Notes: generated from the letters alone by a model not told the origin. A DNA stretch of 64,000 nt from Sphingobacterium sp. UBA5670 (GCF_002420705.1 NZ_DIIM01000019.1:62001-126000), one strand, 5' to 3'. Numbered from the stretch's first letter, positions 43,462 to 52,490 are shown. Numbers and translations are program-made.

Positions 43462-44799
43462 ATGAAGAAACTAATCACAACCTTAACCAATATTTGGAAA
43501 ATCGATGATTTACGTACGCGTATTCTAAATACCTTACTTTTTCTTTTGATTTACCGTATTGGATGTCACGTGGTATTACCAGGTGTAAATCCTCACGCTT
43601 TGGCTTCTGGTCAAAAAGAGGGTTTATTGGGCTTATTGGATATGTTCGCGGGGGGATCGTTCTCTCGCTCGGCTATCTTTGCTTTAGGGGTAATGCCATA
43701 TATCTCGGCATCCATTGTTGTTCAATTGCTGGGCATCGCGGTTCCTTACTTCCAAAAGATGCAGAAAGAAGGGGAAAGTGGTCGTCAAAAAATGAATCAG
43801 ATTACTCGCTATTTAACATTAGGGATTACTTTGCTTCAGGCTTTTGCTTATGTACGTACTCAGATCGAGCCAAGTGCTAAGACAATAGCTGACCCATTAT
43901 TCACTATTCTGACTGCCATAGTTTTGACAGGCGGTACTTTATTTGTGATGTGGTTAGGGGAAAAAATTACGGATAAAGGTATCGGTAATGGTATTTCTTT
44001 GATCATCATGACTGGTATTATCGCTCAATTGCCAAGTGGTATCACTGCGGAATGGGTTTCTAGAATGGCGAAAGGTGGTGGTGGTCCAATTCCATTGTTG
44101 CTTGAATTTGTGGCTTTGTTCTTTGTTGTGATCTTTACGATCTTAATCGTACAAGGGGTTCGTAAGATTCCTGTACAATACGCAAAGAAAATCGTTGGAA
44201 ACAAGCAAGTCGGTGGAGTACGTCAGTATATACCTTTAAAGGTAAATGCTGCAGGTGTAATGCCTATCATTTTTGCGCAAGCAATCATGTTTGTGCCAAT
44301 GAGTTTGGGACAGTTCTTCCCAAATCTTCAGTCGGAATTTTTGACTTCGTTGAGTAACTATACTTCTGTAGCATACAACGTGACATTTGCGGTGTTAATT
44401 ATCGCATTTACGTTTTTCTATACAGCGATTATGGTGAACCCACAACAGATGTCGGATGACATGAAGAAGAACGGAGGATTTGTACCAGGTATTAAACCGG
44501 GATTGGAAACTAGTAATTTTATAGACCGCGTAATATCAAATATTACATTTCCAGGTGCAATTTTCTTAGCGATCATTGCTATTCTACCTGCTATTGCAAG
44601 TTTGTTTGGTATTAATAATCAATTTGCGCACTTCTACGGTGGTACGTCATTATTGATTTTAGTAGGTGTGGTGTTGGATACTTTGCAACAGATCGAATCT
44701 CATTTATTGATGCGTCATTATGATGGATTAATGAAAACAGGTCGTATTAAAGGCCGTTCGGCTGCGTCTGTTGAGGGAATGGATCATTCGGCAATTTAA
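43462..44799 (+). CDS. secY: Protein translocase subunit SecY
   Basis: Channel-forming subunit of the Sec translocon in the inner membrane. The 445 residues have ten predicted transmembrane helices; the conserved regions GLLGLLDMFAGGSFSRSAIFALGVMPYI (about 50-80), GKITDKGIGNGISLII-like segment (about 165-185) and NPQQMSDDMKKNGGFVPGI (about 328-346) are intact. 3 nt after rplO, as in most bacterial spc operons, and 9 nt before map. Confidence 0.97.
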   Translation: MKKLITTLTNIWKIDDLRTRILNTLLFLLIYRIGCHVVLPGVNPHALASGQKEGLLGLLDMFAGGSFSRSAIFALGVMPYISASIVVQLLGIAVPYFQKMQKEGESGRQKMNQITRYLTLGITLLQAFAYVRTQIEPSAKTIADPLFTILTAIVLTGGTLFVMWLGEKITDKGIGNGISLIIMTGIIAQLPSGITAEWVSRMAKGGGGPIPLLLEFVALFFVVIFTILIVQGVRKIPVQYAKKIVGNKQVGGVRQYIPLKVNAAGVMPIIFAQAIMFVPMSLGQFFPNLQSEFLTSLSNYTSVAYNVTFAVLIIAFTFFYTAIMVNPQQMSDDMKKNGGFVPGIKPGLETSNFIDRVISNITFPGAIFLAIIAILPAIASLFGINNQFAHFYGGTSLLILVGVVLDTLQQIESHLLMRHYDGLMKTGRIKGRSAASVEGMDHSAI

Positions 44800-44808
44800 T
44801 TTCTTTAG

Positions 44809-45591
44809 ATGTCTAAAGTATTTTATAAGTCAGCAGAAGATATAGAGCAATTGCGGAAGTCAGCAGATGTGCTTTCGCAATTGCTTGGTGAAATCGCAAA
44901 AGTGATTAAACCTGGGGTAAAGACTATATCTCTTGATAAATTAGCTTATGAGTATATTCATGATAACGGCGGGACGCCTGCGTTCTTAAATTATCAAGGA
45001 TTTCCATATTCTTTGTGTATATCTGTCAACGATCAAATTGTACACGGCTTTCCAAGTGATTATGAAATTAAAGATGGAGATCTTGTTTCGGTCGATGGTG
45101 GTGTCAATCTGAATGGCTTTATCAGTGATTCCGCTTATACTTTTGGTGTAGGGGAGATTTCTGAAGAGGCACAGTTATTACTGGATGTAACAAAGGAATC
45201 ATTGTACAAAGGTGTTGAACAGGCGGTGGCTGGTAAACGTGTTGGGGATATTTCTTCGGCTGTGCAGGAGTATGTGAACAAATTCGGATTCGGAATTGTT
45301 CGTGAGCTGGTTGGACACGGCGTTGGTTACCACTTACATGAAAAACCGGAGGTTCCCAATTATGGAAAACGGGGTGCTGGTCCTAAATTGGAAGAAGGTT
45401 TGGTCATTTGTATCGAACCGATGATCAATGCAGGCCGCGCGGGCGTTCGTTTTTGGGACGATGGTTGGACAGTAAGTACAGTGGATGGGAAATTATCGGC
45501 GCACTTCGAACAGATGGTTGCAATCCGAAAAGGAGAACCAGATGTGTTGCTGACATTCGAACATGTAGAGAAAGTTTTGAACAAAAAGTAG
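44809..45591 (+). CDS. map: Methionine aminopeptidase, type I
   Basis: Removes the initiator Met from nascent proteins. The 260 residues show the five metal ligands of the pita-bread fold: Asp in SVDGGVNLNGF and in ISDSAYTF, His in GHGVGYHLHE, Glu in CIEPM, and Glu in AHFEQMVAI. The catalytic His lies in IVHGFPSD. No N-terminal zinc-finger extension, so type Ia. The last gene before an internal promoter for infA. Confidence 0.96.
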   Translation: MSKVFYKSAEDIEQLRKSADVLSQLLGEIAKVIKPGVKTISLDKLAYEYIHDNGGTPAFLNYQGFPYSLCISVNDQIVHGFPSDYEIKDGDLVSVDGGVNLNGFISDSAYTFGVGEISEEAQLLLDVTKESLYKGVEQAVAGKRVGDISSAVQEYVNKFGFGIVRELVGHGVGYHLHEKPEVPNYGKRGAGPKLEEGLVICIEPMINAGRAGVRFWDDGWTVSTVDGKLSAHFEQMVAIRKGEPDVLLTFEHVEKVLNKK

Positions 45592-45621
45592 TTGGTTTTC
45601 AATTATTTTTATTTATCTTTG
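45591..45621 (+). promoter_or_regulatory. Internal promoter upstream of infA
   Basis: TATCTTTG (45614-45621) matches TAnnTTTG, and GTTG (45591-45594), one base from TTTG, lies exactly 19 nt upstream. It overlaps the map stop codon region and would transcribe infA through rplQ separately. Confidence 0.7.
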
Positions 45622-45665
45622 CACTCCTGTTCGCAGGCTTTTAAATTAAATTTAATCGAGAATAT

Positions 45666-45884
45666 ATGGCTAAACAAGCCTCAATAGAACAAGACGGTAT
45701 AATTAGAGAGGCACTTTCTAATGCTATGTTTAGGGTAGAGTTGGAAAATGGACATGAAATCATTGCCCATATTTCTGGTAAAATGCGTATGCACTATATC
45801 AAAATTTTACCTGGTGATAAAGTTAAATTGGAAATGTCTCCGTATGATTTGACTAAAGGAAGGATTACTTATCGCTATAAATAG
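45666..45884 (+). CDS. infA: Translation initiation factor IF-1
   Basis: Binds the A site of the 30S subunit during initiation. The 72 residues are a single OB fold, KQASIEQDGIIREALSNAMFRVELENGHEII then HISGKMRMHYIKILPGDKVKLEMSPYDLTKGRITYRYK, fully canonical. Preceded by its own promoter and a 75-nt gap after map. Confidence 0.97.
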   Translation: MAKQASIEQDGIIREALSNAMFRVELENGHEIIAHISGKMRMHYIKILPGDKVKLEMSPYDLTKGRITYRYK

Positions 45885-45929
45885 CAGTAAGCCTTTGTAT
45901 TAGCGCAAGCTTTTGAAAAAATAAATATC

Positions 45930-46046
45930 ATGAAAGTAAGAGCATCAATAAAAAAACGTAGCGCGGACTGTAAGATCATCCGTCGTAAAGGTAAAGTTTT
46001 TGTAATCAACAAAAAGAACCCAAAGTTTAAACAACGTCAGGGTTAA
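45930..46046 (+). CDS. rpmJ: 50S ribosomal protein L36 (zinc-free form)
   Basis: A 38-residue protein from the ATG at 45930: MKVRASIKKRSADCKIIRR, then KGKVFVINKKNPKFKQRQG. The spacing and the ending KQRQG identify L36. Only one Cys remains (Cys14); the other zinc ligands of the classical CxxC...C...H motif are replaced, so it should not bind zinc, as is usual in Bacteroidota. Lies in the normal place between infA and rpsM. Confidence 0.95.
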   Translation: MKVRASIKKRSADCKIIRRKGKVFVINKKNPKFKQRQG

Positions 46047-46076
46047 TTCATTAAAAAAATAATAGCTTAATATTAT

Positions 46077-46454
46077 ATGGCAAGGATAGCAGGTATTGAT
46101 TTACCTAAAAACAAAAGAGGTGTGATCGGCCTTACCTATATTTTTGGTATCGGTCGTACAAGAGCTGAATATATCTTGGAAAAAGCTGGTATCAGCGAAG
46201 ATGTGAAGGTACAAGAGTGGAATGATGATCAATTGGCAGCAATTCGTACCATCATTAACGACGAATTGAAAGTTGAAGGTGCATTACGTTCTGAAATTCA
46301 ATTAAACATCAAACGTTTAATGGATATCGGTTGTTACCGTGGATTGCGTCACCGTAAACACTTACCAGTTCGTGGTCAACGTACTAAAAACAACTCACGT
46401 ACTCGTAAAGGTAAACGTAAGACAGTTGCAAACAAGAAAAAAGCTACTAAATAA
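46077..46454 (+). CDS. rpsM: 30S ribosomal protein S13
   Basis: Head protein contacting P-site tRNA and the large subunit. The 125 residues start ARIAGIDLPKNKRGVIGLTYIFGIGRTRA and contain the C-terminal GCYRGLRHRKHLPVRGQRTKNNSRTRKG. All conserved. rpsK follows after 10 nt. Confidence 0.97.
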   Translation: MARIAGIDLPKNKRGVIGLTYIFGIGRTRAEYILEKAGISEDVKVQEWNDDQLAAIRTIINDELKVEGALRSEIQLNIKRLMDIGCYRGLRHRKHLPVRGQRTKNNSRTRKGKRKTVANKKKATK

Positions 46455-46464
46455 TAAATAAGAA

Positions 46465-46854
46465 ATGGCTAAAACTAAAAAAGCTGCAAAAAAGCGTATC
46501 GTTGTTATCGAACCTGTAGGTCAGGCTCACATTAACGCAACGTTTAACAATATCATTGTAACTTTGACAAATAATCAAGGTCAAACTATTTCTTGGTCTA
46601 GTGCTGGTAAAATGGGTTTCCGTGGTTCTAAAAAGAACACTCCATATGCTGCTGGTCAAGCTGCACAAGACTGTGGAAAAGTTGCTCACGACTTGGGTTT
46701 ACGTAAAGTTGAAGTGTTTGTTAAAGGACCTGGTGCTGGTCGTGAATCAGCAATCAGAACATTGCAAACTGTAGGAATCGATGTGACTACTATTAAAGAT
46801 ATCACTCCACTTCCTCACAATGGTTGTCGTCCTCCAAAACGCAGAAGAGTTTAA
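46465..46854 (+). CDS. rpsK: 30S ribosomal protein S11
   Basis: Platform protein near the Shine-Dalgarno helix. The 129 residues contain AHINATFNNIIVTLTNNQGQTISWSSAGKMGFRGSKKNTPYAA and end ITPLPHNGCRPPKRRRV, both S11 signatures. In Bacteroidota S11 belongs to the set that helps occlude the anti-SD, in keeping with the weak SD sequences in this window; that link is general knowledge, not shown here. Confidence 0.97.
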   Translation: MAKTKKAAKKRIVVIEPVGQAHINATFNNIIVTLTNNQGQTISWSSAGKMGFRGSKKNTPYAAGQAAQDCGKVAHDLGLRKVEVFVKGPGAGRESAIRTLQTVGIDVTTIKDITPLPHNGCRPPKRRRV

Positions 46855-46914
46855 TTAATTTAAAGATAAGATTCATCGGCTATAGGCTGATAGATACTTT
46901 AATTGTAAAAGAAA

Positions 46915-47523
46915 ATGGCTAGATATACAGGACCTAAGTCCAAAATTGCCCGTAAATTTAGAGAGCCGATCTTCGGCCCAGATAAAGCGTTAGAAAAGAA
47001 AAATTACCCTCCTGGACAACATGGAGCTTCTAAACGCAGAGGTAAACAATCTGAATATGCTATTCAGTTGTTAGAAAAACAAAAAGCAAAATACACTTAC
47101 GGTGTATTGGAGCGTCAATTCGCAAACTTATTTGTTAAAGCTGCCTCTAAACAAGGTATTACAGGTGAGATCTTCTTGAAATTGTTAGAAGCTCGCTTGG
47201 ATAACGTAGTTTACCGTTTAGGTATCGCTACTTCTCGTGCCGCTGCTCGCCAGTTGGTATCCCACAAACACGTTACTGTTAACGGCGAAGTTGTTAACAT
47301 TCCATCATATAGCTTGCGTCCAGGTGACGTTGTAGCAGTTCGTGAACGTTCTCAAACACTTGAAGCCATCACAAATTCAGTTGCAGGTCGTACTGTAAAC
47401 AAATTTTCTTGGTTAGAGTGGAATGCGAAAGAATTGACAGGTACTTTCTTAAGCTATCCAGAAAGAGCTGACATTCCTGAAAACATCAAAGAGAACTTAA
47501 TCGTTGAGTTATACTCTAAATAA
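46915..47523 (+). CDS. rpsD: 30S ribosomal protein S4
   Basis: Primary 16S-binding protein and accuracy factor. The 202 residues have the S4 N-terminal domain, here without the Cys zinc cluster (ARYTGPKSKIARKFREPIFGPDKALEKKNYPPGQHG), and the S4 RNA-binding domain LEARLDNVVYRLGIATSRAAARQLVSHKHVTVNG (about 92-125). Gap of 60 nt after rpsK, with 96 nt before rpoA. Confidence 0.97.
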   Translation: MARYTGPKSKIARKFREPIFGPDKALEKKNYPPGQHGASKRRGKQSEYAIQLLEKQKAKYTYGVLERQFANLFVKAASKQGITGEIFLKLLEARLDNVVYRLGIATSRAAARQLVSHKHVTVNGEVVNIPSYSLRPGDVVAVRERSQTLEAITNSVAGRTVNKFSWLEWNAKELTGTFLSYPERADIPENIKENLIVELYSK

Positions 47524-47619
47524 TAAATAAAATAGAAGAATGCATAGTCCAATTTTTGGGGTATGCATCTTCTATTGTATTACAATTATTATTACAAATA
47601 AAACATTAAAAGAAAATAA

Positions 47620-48612
47620 ATGGCAATTTTAGCATTTCAAAGACCGGATAAAGTTATCATGCAAAAATCTACGGATTTTGATGGTACGTTTGAATTTCGT
47701 CCATTGGAGCCTGGTTTTGGTGTAACCATTGGTAATGCTTTGCGCCGTATTCTATTGTCCTCTTTAGAAGGATATGCAATTACGTCGATAAGGTTTTCTG
47801 GCGTTTCGCACGAATTTTCAACGATCAAAGGTGTTGTTGAAGACGTAACTGAAATTATCTTGAACTTGAAACAAATTCGTTTCAAAAAAACAGGTGAGAT
47901 TGGCGACAACGAAAAGGTATTTGTAGTAATCAATGGTCAAGAACAATTCTTAGCTGGTGATATCACAAAGTTCTCTAATAACTTTACGGTCTTAAACCCA
48001 GACATGGTAATCTGTAACATGGATAATTCAGTGACAATTGAATTGGAATTGAGTATTGCCAAAGGTCGTGGATACGTAAATGCTGATGAGAATAAAGTTG
48101 CTGATGCTCCAGTAGGTGTTATCGCAATCGATTCGATCTTTACTCCGATCAAGAATGTTAAATATACCATTGAGAATTACCGTGTAGAGCAAAAAACTGA
48201 CTACGAGAAATTGTTGTTGGATATCTCTACTGATGGCTCAATTCACCCCGAAGAAGCTTTGAAAGAAGCTGCTAAGATCTTAATTCAGCACTTTATTTTA
48301 TTCTCTGACGAGAATATGCTTCTTGAGTCTCAAACGAAAGAAGAAACTAAAGTTGTTGATGAAGAAATCTTACATATGCGTAAGATTTTGAAAACAGAAT
48401 TAGTAGATCTTGATCTTTCAGTTCGTGCACTGAACTGTTTGAAAGCTGCGGATATTCGCACATTAGCTGAGTTAGTAACTTATGACGTAGCTGATATGTT
48501 GAAATTCAGAAACTTCGGTAAAAAATCGTTAAGTGAAATCCAAGAATTGGTTAAATCGAAAGGTTTATCATTCGGAATGAACTTGGCAAAATACAAATTA
48601 GACGAAGAATAA
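47620..48612 (+). CDS. rpoA: DNA-directed RNA polymerase alpha subunit
   Basis: Assembly scaffold and regulatory subunit of RNA polymerase. The 330 residues comprise the N-terminal dimerisation domain (to about 230; FEFRPLEPGFGVTIGNALRRILLSSLEGYAI) and the C-terminal domain (about 255-330; LDLSVRALNCLKAADIRTLAELV, FRNFGKKSLSEIQELVKSKGL), with the two helix-hairpin-helix elements that bind UP elements and activators. Both complete. Followed by rplQ after 109 nt. Confidence 0.97.
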   Translation: MAILAFQRPDKVIMQKSTDFDGTFEFRPLEPGFGVTIGNALRRILLSSLEGYAITSIRFSGVSHEFSTIKGVVEDVTEIILNLKQIRFKKTGEIGDNEKVFVVINGQEQFLAGDITKFSNNFTVLNPDMVICNMDNSVTIELELSIAKGRGYVNADENKVADAPVGVIAIDSIFTPIKNVKYTIENYRVEQKTDYEKLLLDISTDGSIHPEEALKEAAKILIQHFILFSDENMLLESQTKEETKVVDEEILHMRKILKTELVDLDLSVRALNCLKAADIRTLAELVTYDVADMLKFRNFGKKSLSEIQELVKSKGLSFGMNLAKYKLDEE

Positions 48613-48721
48613 TAATTTATTAAGCGACCGCTAGTCGTAATTCCTTTTGGCTGTCTGAGTATGTGATATTCACATTACTGACATATACAAAAACGGTACG
48701 ATTAGTATAATAAAATCCAAA

Positions 48722-49231
48722 ATGAGACACGGAAAAAAAGTAAATCACTTAGGCCGTACGGATAGCCATAGAAAAGCAATGTTGGCTAACATGGCAACGT
48801 CATTGATCAAACACAAACGTATTACAACTACTTTGGCTAAAGCTAAAGCATTACGTACGTATGTTGAGCCTTTGATTACTAAATCTAAAAACGATACGAC
48901 TCACTCACGTCGTACAGTATTCGCTTACTTGAAAGATAAAGACGCAGTTTCTATCTTATTCCGCGAGATTTCTGAAAAAGTAGCTAACCGTCCAGGTGGT
49001 TATACTCGTATCATCAAAATGGAAAACCGTTTAGGTGATAACGCAGAGATGGCGTTCATCGAGTTAGTTGATTACAACGAAATCTACGGTAAAAAAGCTG
49101 AGGCTACTGAGAAAAAAGCTACTCGTCGTCGTGGTGGTGCTAAAAAAGCTGCTGCTGCTACTGCTGAAACTGAAGCTCCTGCAGAAGTGAAAGCTGAAGT
49201 AGAAGGTGAAGAAAAAGTAGACGGAGAATAG
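48722..49231 (+). CDS. rplQ: 50S ribosomal protein L17 with Ala/Glu-rich tail
   Basis: Large-subunit protein near the tunnel exit. Residues 1-120 are standard L17 (RHGKKVNHLGRTDSHRKAMLANMATSLIKHKRI). The last ~45 residues form a low-complexity extension: a basic ATRRRGGAKKAAAA, then acidic ETEAPAEVKAEVEGEEKVDGE. Such tails occur in Bacteroidota; function unknown. Last gene of the supercluster, ended by a strong terminator. Confidence 0.96.
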   Translation: MRHGKKVNHLGRTDSHRKAMLANMATSLIKHKRITTTLAKAKALRTYVEPLITKSKNDTTHSRRTVFAYLKDKDAVSILFREISEKVANRPGGYTRIIKMENRLGDNAEMAFIELVDYNEIYGKKAEATEKKATRRRGGAKKAAAATAETEAPAEVKAEVEGEEKVDGE

Positions 49232-49251
49232 TATTCTTCTGATCTAGCATA

Positions 49252-49283
49252 AAAAAGTCCTCTTTTTAAGGGGACTTTTTTTA
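49252..49283 (+). terminator. Intrinsic terminator closing the ribosomal protein cluster
   Basis: AAAAAGTCC (49252-49260) pairs with GGACTTTTT (49272-49280) in a 9-bp stem, continuing into a T tract. It lies 20 nt past the rplQ stop. Confidence 0.85.
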
Positions 49284-49313
49284 TTTTATGACCATTCCTA
49301 CCGTTATAACTAA

Positions 49314-49321
49314 TATATTTG
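49314..49321 (+). promoter_or_regulatory. Possible -7 box of the arginine operon
   Basis: TATATTTG fits TAnnTTTG and lies 67 nt upstream of argD, after the ribosomal terminator where a new promoter must begin. No TTTG is found at the expected -33 distance, so the call is tentative. Confidence 0.35.
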
Positions 49322-49388
49322 TAATGCTAAAATCTGATAGCTTTTTCTATTACTAGCTATTTCGTTTATCAATCTATAATTCATTAAG

Positions 49389-50534
49389 ATGAAACCATTT
49401 GATGTTTATCCCATTAATCCCATTAACATAGTAAAGGCTAATGGATCAACGGTGTGGGATGCCGAAGGAAATGCTTACTTGGACTTGTATGGTGGTCATG
49501 CTGTGATATCGATCGGACACACGCACCCACATTATGTACAGCGTATAACAGAGCAATTGAACCGTATTGGGTTCTATTCTAATTCTGTTGAAATTCCAAT
49601 TCAGCGTGAACTTGCCCGATTATTGGGCGAAGTTTCGGGTAAGGTTGATTACGATTTATTCCTTTGCAATTCGGGGGCGGAAGCGAACGAAAATGCATTG
49701 AAATTGGCTTCGTTTTATAACAAGCGGAAAAAGGTGATTGCATTTTCAAAAGCTTTTCACGGTAGGACTTCTTTAGCTGTAGCTGCTACGGACAATCCAA
49801 CTATTGTCGCCCCGGTTAACGAAACGGAGCATGTAGTTTTTCTTCCTTTCAATGATGAGACTGCACTTAAAGAGGCTTTTAGCTCCTATGGGGAGGAGAT
49901 CTCTTCAGTTATCGTTGAAAGTATCCAAGGCGTAGGCGGGATCCGCGAGGCTTCTGTGTCTTTTCTTCAATTGATTCGCTCTCTTTGTGATCAATATAAT
50001 GCGGTATTTATTGCTGATGAAGTTCAATGTGGCTATGGTAGGACAGGACTGTTCTATGCGCAGGATTATTCAGGCGTTGATGCTGATATTTATACGATGG
50101 CAAAAGGTATGGGTAATGGTTTCCCTATAGGAGCAATAAGTATATCCCCCAAGTTTAAGGCTACTTACGGAAGTCTGGGAACAACTTTTGGTGGAAATCA
50201 CCTCGCATGTGCGGCAGCTTTGGCTGTTTTAGAAATCATCCAGCAGGATAAGCTGATGGAGAATGCGGCAGAAGTAGGCGCATATCTTATCAATGAATTA
50301 AAGCAAATTGAGGAAATTGTTGAAGTGCGTGGGAGAGGTTTAATCATTGGTATTGAACTTCCAGAATCTTTGGCACATGTTAAGAAAGATCTCTTATTAA
50401 AGAACCGTATCTTTACAGGTGAGGCTAAACCTTTCGTGATTCGTTTGTTGCCGGCGTTGAATATTACGAAGGAACATGCTGATCAGTTTTTATCGGCCTT
50501 GAAAGAACATATCAAAGCGGTCGCAGTTGCATAA
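49389..50534 (+). CDS. argD: Acetylornithine/succinylornithine aminotransferase
   Basis: PLP-dependent class III transaminase converting N-acyl-glutamate semialdehyde to N-acyl-ornithine. The 381 residues have the PLP lysine Lys239 (TMAKGMGNG), the cofactor-contacting ADEVQCGYGRTG (about 214-226), and CNSGAEANENALK near residue 98. Length is typical of ArgD. It is the first gene of an arginine cluster with argF', argB, proC and argE. Given the transcarbamylase next door, the real substrate may be the succinylated form. Ornithine aminotransferase is the main alternative but fits the context less well. Confidence 0.9.
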   Translation: MKPFDVYPINPINIVKANGSTVWDAEGNAYLDLYGGHAVISIGHTHPHYVQRITEQLNRIGFYSNSVEIPIQRELARLLGEVSGKVDYDLFLCNSGAEANENALKLASFYNKRKKVIAFSKAFHGRTSLAVAATDNPTIVAPVNETEHVVFLPFNDETALKEAFSSYGEEISSVIVESIQGVGGIREASVSFLQLIRSLCDQYNAVFIADEVQCGYGRTGLFYAQDYSGVDADIYTMAKGMGNGFPIGAISISPKFKATYGSLGTTFGGNHLACAAALAVLEIIQQDKLMENAAEVGAYLINELKQIEEIVEVRGRGLIIGIELPESLAHVKKDLLLKNRIFTGEAKPFVIRLLPALNITKEHADQFLSALKEHIKAVAVA

Positions 50535-50551
50535 AAAATTGTAGAGCTGAC

Positions 50552-50602
50552 ATCAGATTAGCGCATAAGCTCTTTGGCTAAGCAAATCTGATTGTGCTTT
50601 TT
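50552..50602 (+). terminator. Attenuator or terminator between argD and argF'
   Basis: ATCAGATT (50552-50559) pairs with AATCTGAT (50585-50592); TTAGC / GCTAA (50558-50562 / 50577-50581) give an alternative or inner helix. A short T run (50599-50602 region, CTTTTTAG) follows. It may reduce read-through from argD into argF'. Confidence 0.5.
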
Positions 50603-50678
50603 AGTAATTTAAAGTATATATGGAGTGCGGTGCAGACATTTTATGCTGTTAAAAATGTACTCGAATAAATAAATATAG

Positions 50679-51641
50679 ATGAAAAAGTTTTTCTCTGTTA
50701 AGGATGTTCCTAGTGTAGCGGACGTTGTTCAAGAAGCGTTAAGTTTGAAAGCTGCACCATATGACAATCAGGACCTTGGTAAACATAAAACACTGGGACT
50801 TGTATTTTTGAATCCAAGTTTGCGTACGCGTTTGAGTACACAAAAAGCGGCGATGAATTTGGGTATGAATGTCATGGTCATGAATATGGATAAAGATGGT
50901 TGGGCCCTTGAGACACAAGACGGTGTCGTGATGAATGGGACAACTGTGGAACATATTCGTGAGGCAGCAGCAGTTATGGGGGAGTATTGTGATATTTTGG
51001 GACTTCGTTCGTTTCCAAAACTGAAAGATCGTGAAGAGGACTATAGTGAAGACTTGTTCAATAAGTTCATCAAATATTGTGGTGTCCCTGTTGTTTCCTT
51101 AGAGAGTGCAACACGTCACCCGCTACAGAGCTTGACAGACATCATTACAATAACTGAGTATAAGAAGACTAAGAAACCAAAAGTTGTATTGGCTTGGGCT
51201 CCACATGTTAAGGCTTTGCCTCAGGCGGTACCTAACTCTTTTGCTGAATGGATGTGTAAAGCACAAGCGGAGGGATTGGTTGACTTTACAATCGCTCAGC
51301 CCATGGGGTATGAGTTAAGTGAGGAATTCACTGCTGGAGCAAGTATATCTAATAATTTGGAGGAAAGCTTAAAAGATGCTGATTTTGTCTATGTGAAAAA
51401 CTGGTCTTCTTATCAAGAATATGGCGAAGTGTATGGTGTAGACGAAGATTGGATGATGGATAATAAAAAGCTTCGTTTGACAAACGATGCCAAAGTAATG
51501 CATTGCTTGCCGGTAAGAAGAGATTTAGAGCTATCTTCTGAAATTTTGGATGGACCAAATTCACTTGTTATTAAAGAGGCAAGCAATCGTGTATGGGCTG
51601 CTCAGGTGGTTTTGAAGCGTATGCTAGAGGATCTGGTATAA
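50679..51641 (+). CDS. argF': N-acyl-ornithine carbamoyltransferase (Bacteroidetes SOTCase/AOTCase type)
   Basis: Transfers carbamoyl phosphate to an acylated ornithine, giving acyl-citrulline. The 320 residues show the carbamoyl-phosphate motif SLRTR (47-51), the following TQKAAMNLG, and the C-terminal MHCLPVRRDLELS segment typical of the AOTCase/SOTCase branch and not of ordinary OTCase (which has HCLPA). In Bacteroides the enzyme uses N-succinyl-ornithine. By numbering the specificity site, occupied by Pro90 in B. fragilis, appears to be Val90 (TTVEH) here, though that alignment is from memory. Substrate choice, acetyl or succinyl, therefore remains open. Followed by argB after 51 nt. Confidence 0.88.
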   Translation: MKKFFSVKDVPSVADVVQEALSLKAAPYDNQDLGKHKTLGLVFLNPSLRTRLSTQKAAMNLGMNVMVMNMDKDGWALETQDGVVMNGTTVEHIREAAAVMGEYCDILGLRSFPKLKDREEDYSEDLFNKFIKYCGVPVVSLESATRHPLQSLTDIITITEYKKTKKPKVVLAWAPHVKALPQAVPNSFAEWMCKAQAEGLVDFTIAQPMGYELSEEFTAGASISNNLEESLKDADFVYVKNWSSYQEYGEVYGVDEDWMMDNKKLRLTNDAKVMHCLPVRRDLELSSEILDGPNSLVIKEASNRVWAAQVVLKRMLEDLV

Positions 51642-51692
51642 TACGGTCCTATTGATTATTGAGAAACTATTTTTATTGGGAAAAGTTGCGTA

Positions 51693-52490
51693 ATGGCTAA
51701 TAGTGTATTAAATATTATTAAAATTGGCGGAAATATTATCGATGATGAACGCCAGCTAGAATCTTTTTTAGAAAAGTTCTCCGCATTGTCAGGAAAAAAA
51801 ATTCTTGTACATGGTGGAGGTAAAATTGCGACCCGTTTGGCCAGTGAACTTGGTATACAAGCACAAATGGTCGAAGGTCGTCGTGTGACAGATGAAGAAA
51901 TGTTACGTGTAGTAACAATGGTATACGCGGGACTGACAAATAAGACGATCGTTGCCAAACTGCAGAAGTTAAAATGTGATGCTGTCGGTTTAACAGGAGC
52001 CGATGGTGATGTCATAAAGGCTATCAAACGGCCCGTTAAGGATATTGACTACGGTTTTGTTGGCGATTTGCTGCACGATTCGGTGAATACCTTAGCGATC
52101 AAAAAGTTTTTGGAGGCAGGTTTTGTTCCGGTATTTTCGGCTATTACACATAATGGTCTTGGTCAGTTGTTAAATACAAATGCGGATACGATTGCTTCTT
52201 CTTTAGCCGTGTCTTTGTCTTCGTTGTATGAAACCTCGTTGGTATACTGTTTTGAGAAAAATGGTGTTTTACGGGATGTCACCGACGAGAATTCAGTTAT
52301 TCCGACAATCAAATCGGAGGAGTTTGAACATCTCAAGGAGGCGGGTGTAGTGAACGATGGGATGATTCCTAAGCTGGAAAATGCATTTAATGCTATAAAT
52401 AAAGGTGTTCAAGAGGTCTATATTGGCAATGCCAATAATTTGCATCTGTTTCAACAGGGACAATTTGGAACTTGCTTGACATTAAAATAA
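51693..52490 (+). CDS. argB: Acetylglutamate kinase (or succinylglutamate kinase)
   Basis: Amino acid kinase phosphorylating N-acyl-glutamate, the committed step of arginine synthesis. The 265 residues have KIGGNIIDD at the start, the ATP-binding HGGGKIATRLASELG (about 38-52) and the C-terminal GGVVNDG-like segment AGVVNDGMIPKLENAFNAI. Slightly shorter than the arginine-sensitive forms and lacking their N-terminal helix, so feedback inhibition by arginine is less likely. Clusters with argD, argF', proC, argE. Confidence 0.92.
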   Translation: MANSVLNIIKIGGNIIDDERQLESFLEKFSALSGKKILVHGGGKIATRLASELGIQAQMVEGRRVTDEEMLRVVTMVYAGLTNKTIVAKLQKLKCDAVGLTGADGDVIKAIKRPVKDIDYGFVGDLLHDSVNTLAIKKFLEAGFVPVFSAITHNGLGQLLNTNADTIASSLAVSLSSLYETSLVYCFEKNGVLRDVTDENSVIPTIKSEEFEHLKEAGVVNDGMIPKLENAFNAINKGVQEVYIGNANNLHLFQQGQFGTCLTLK

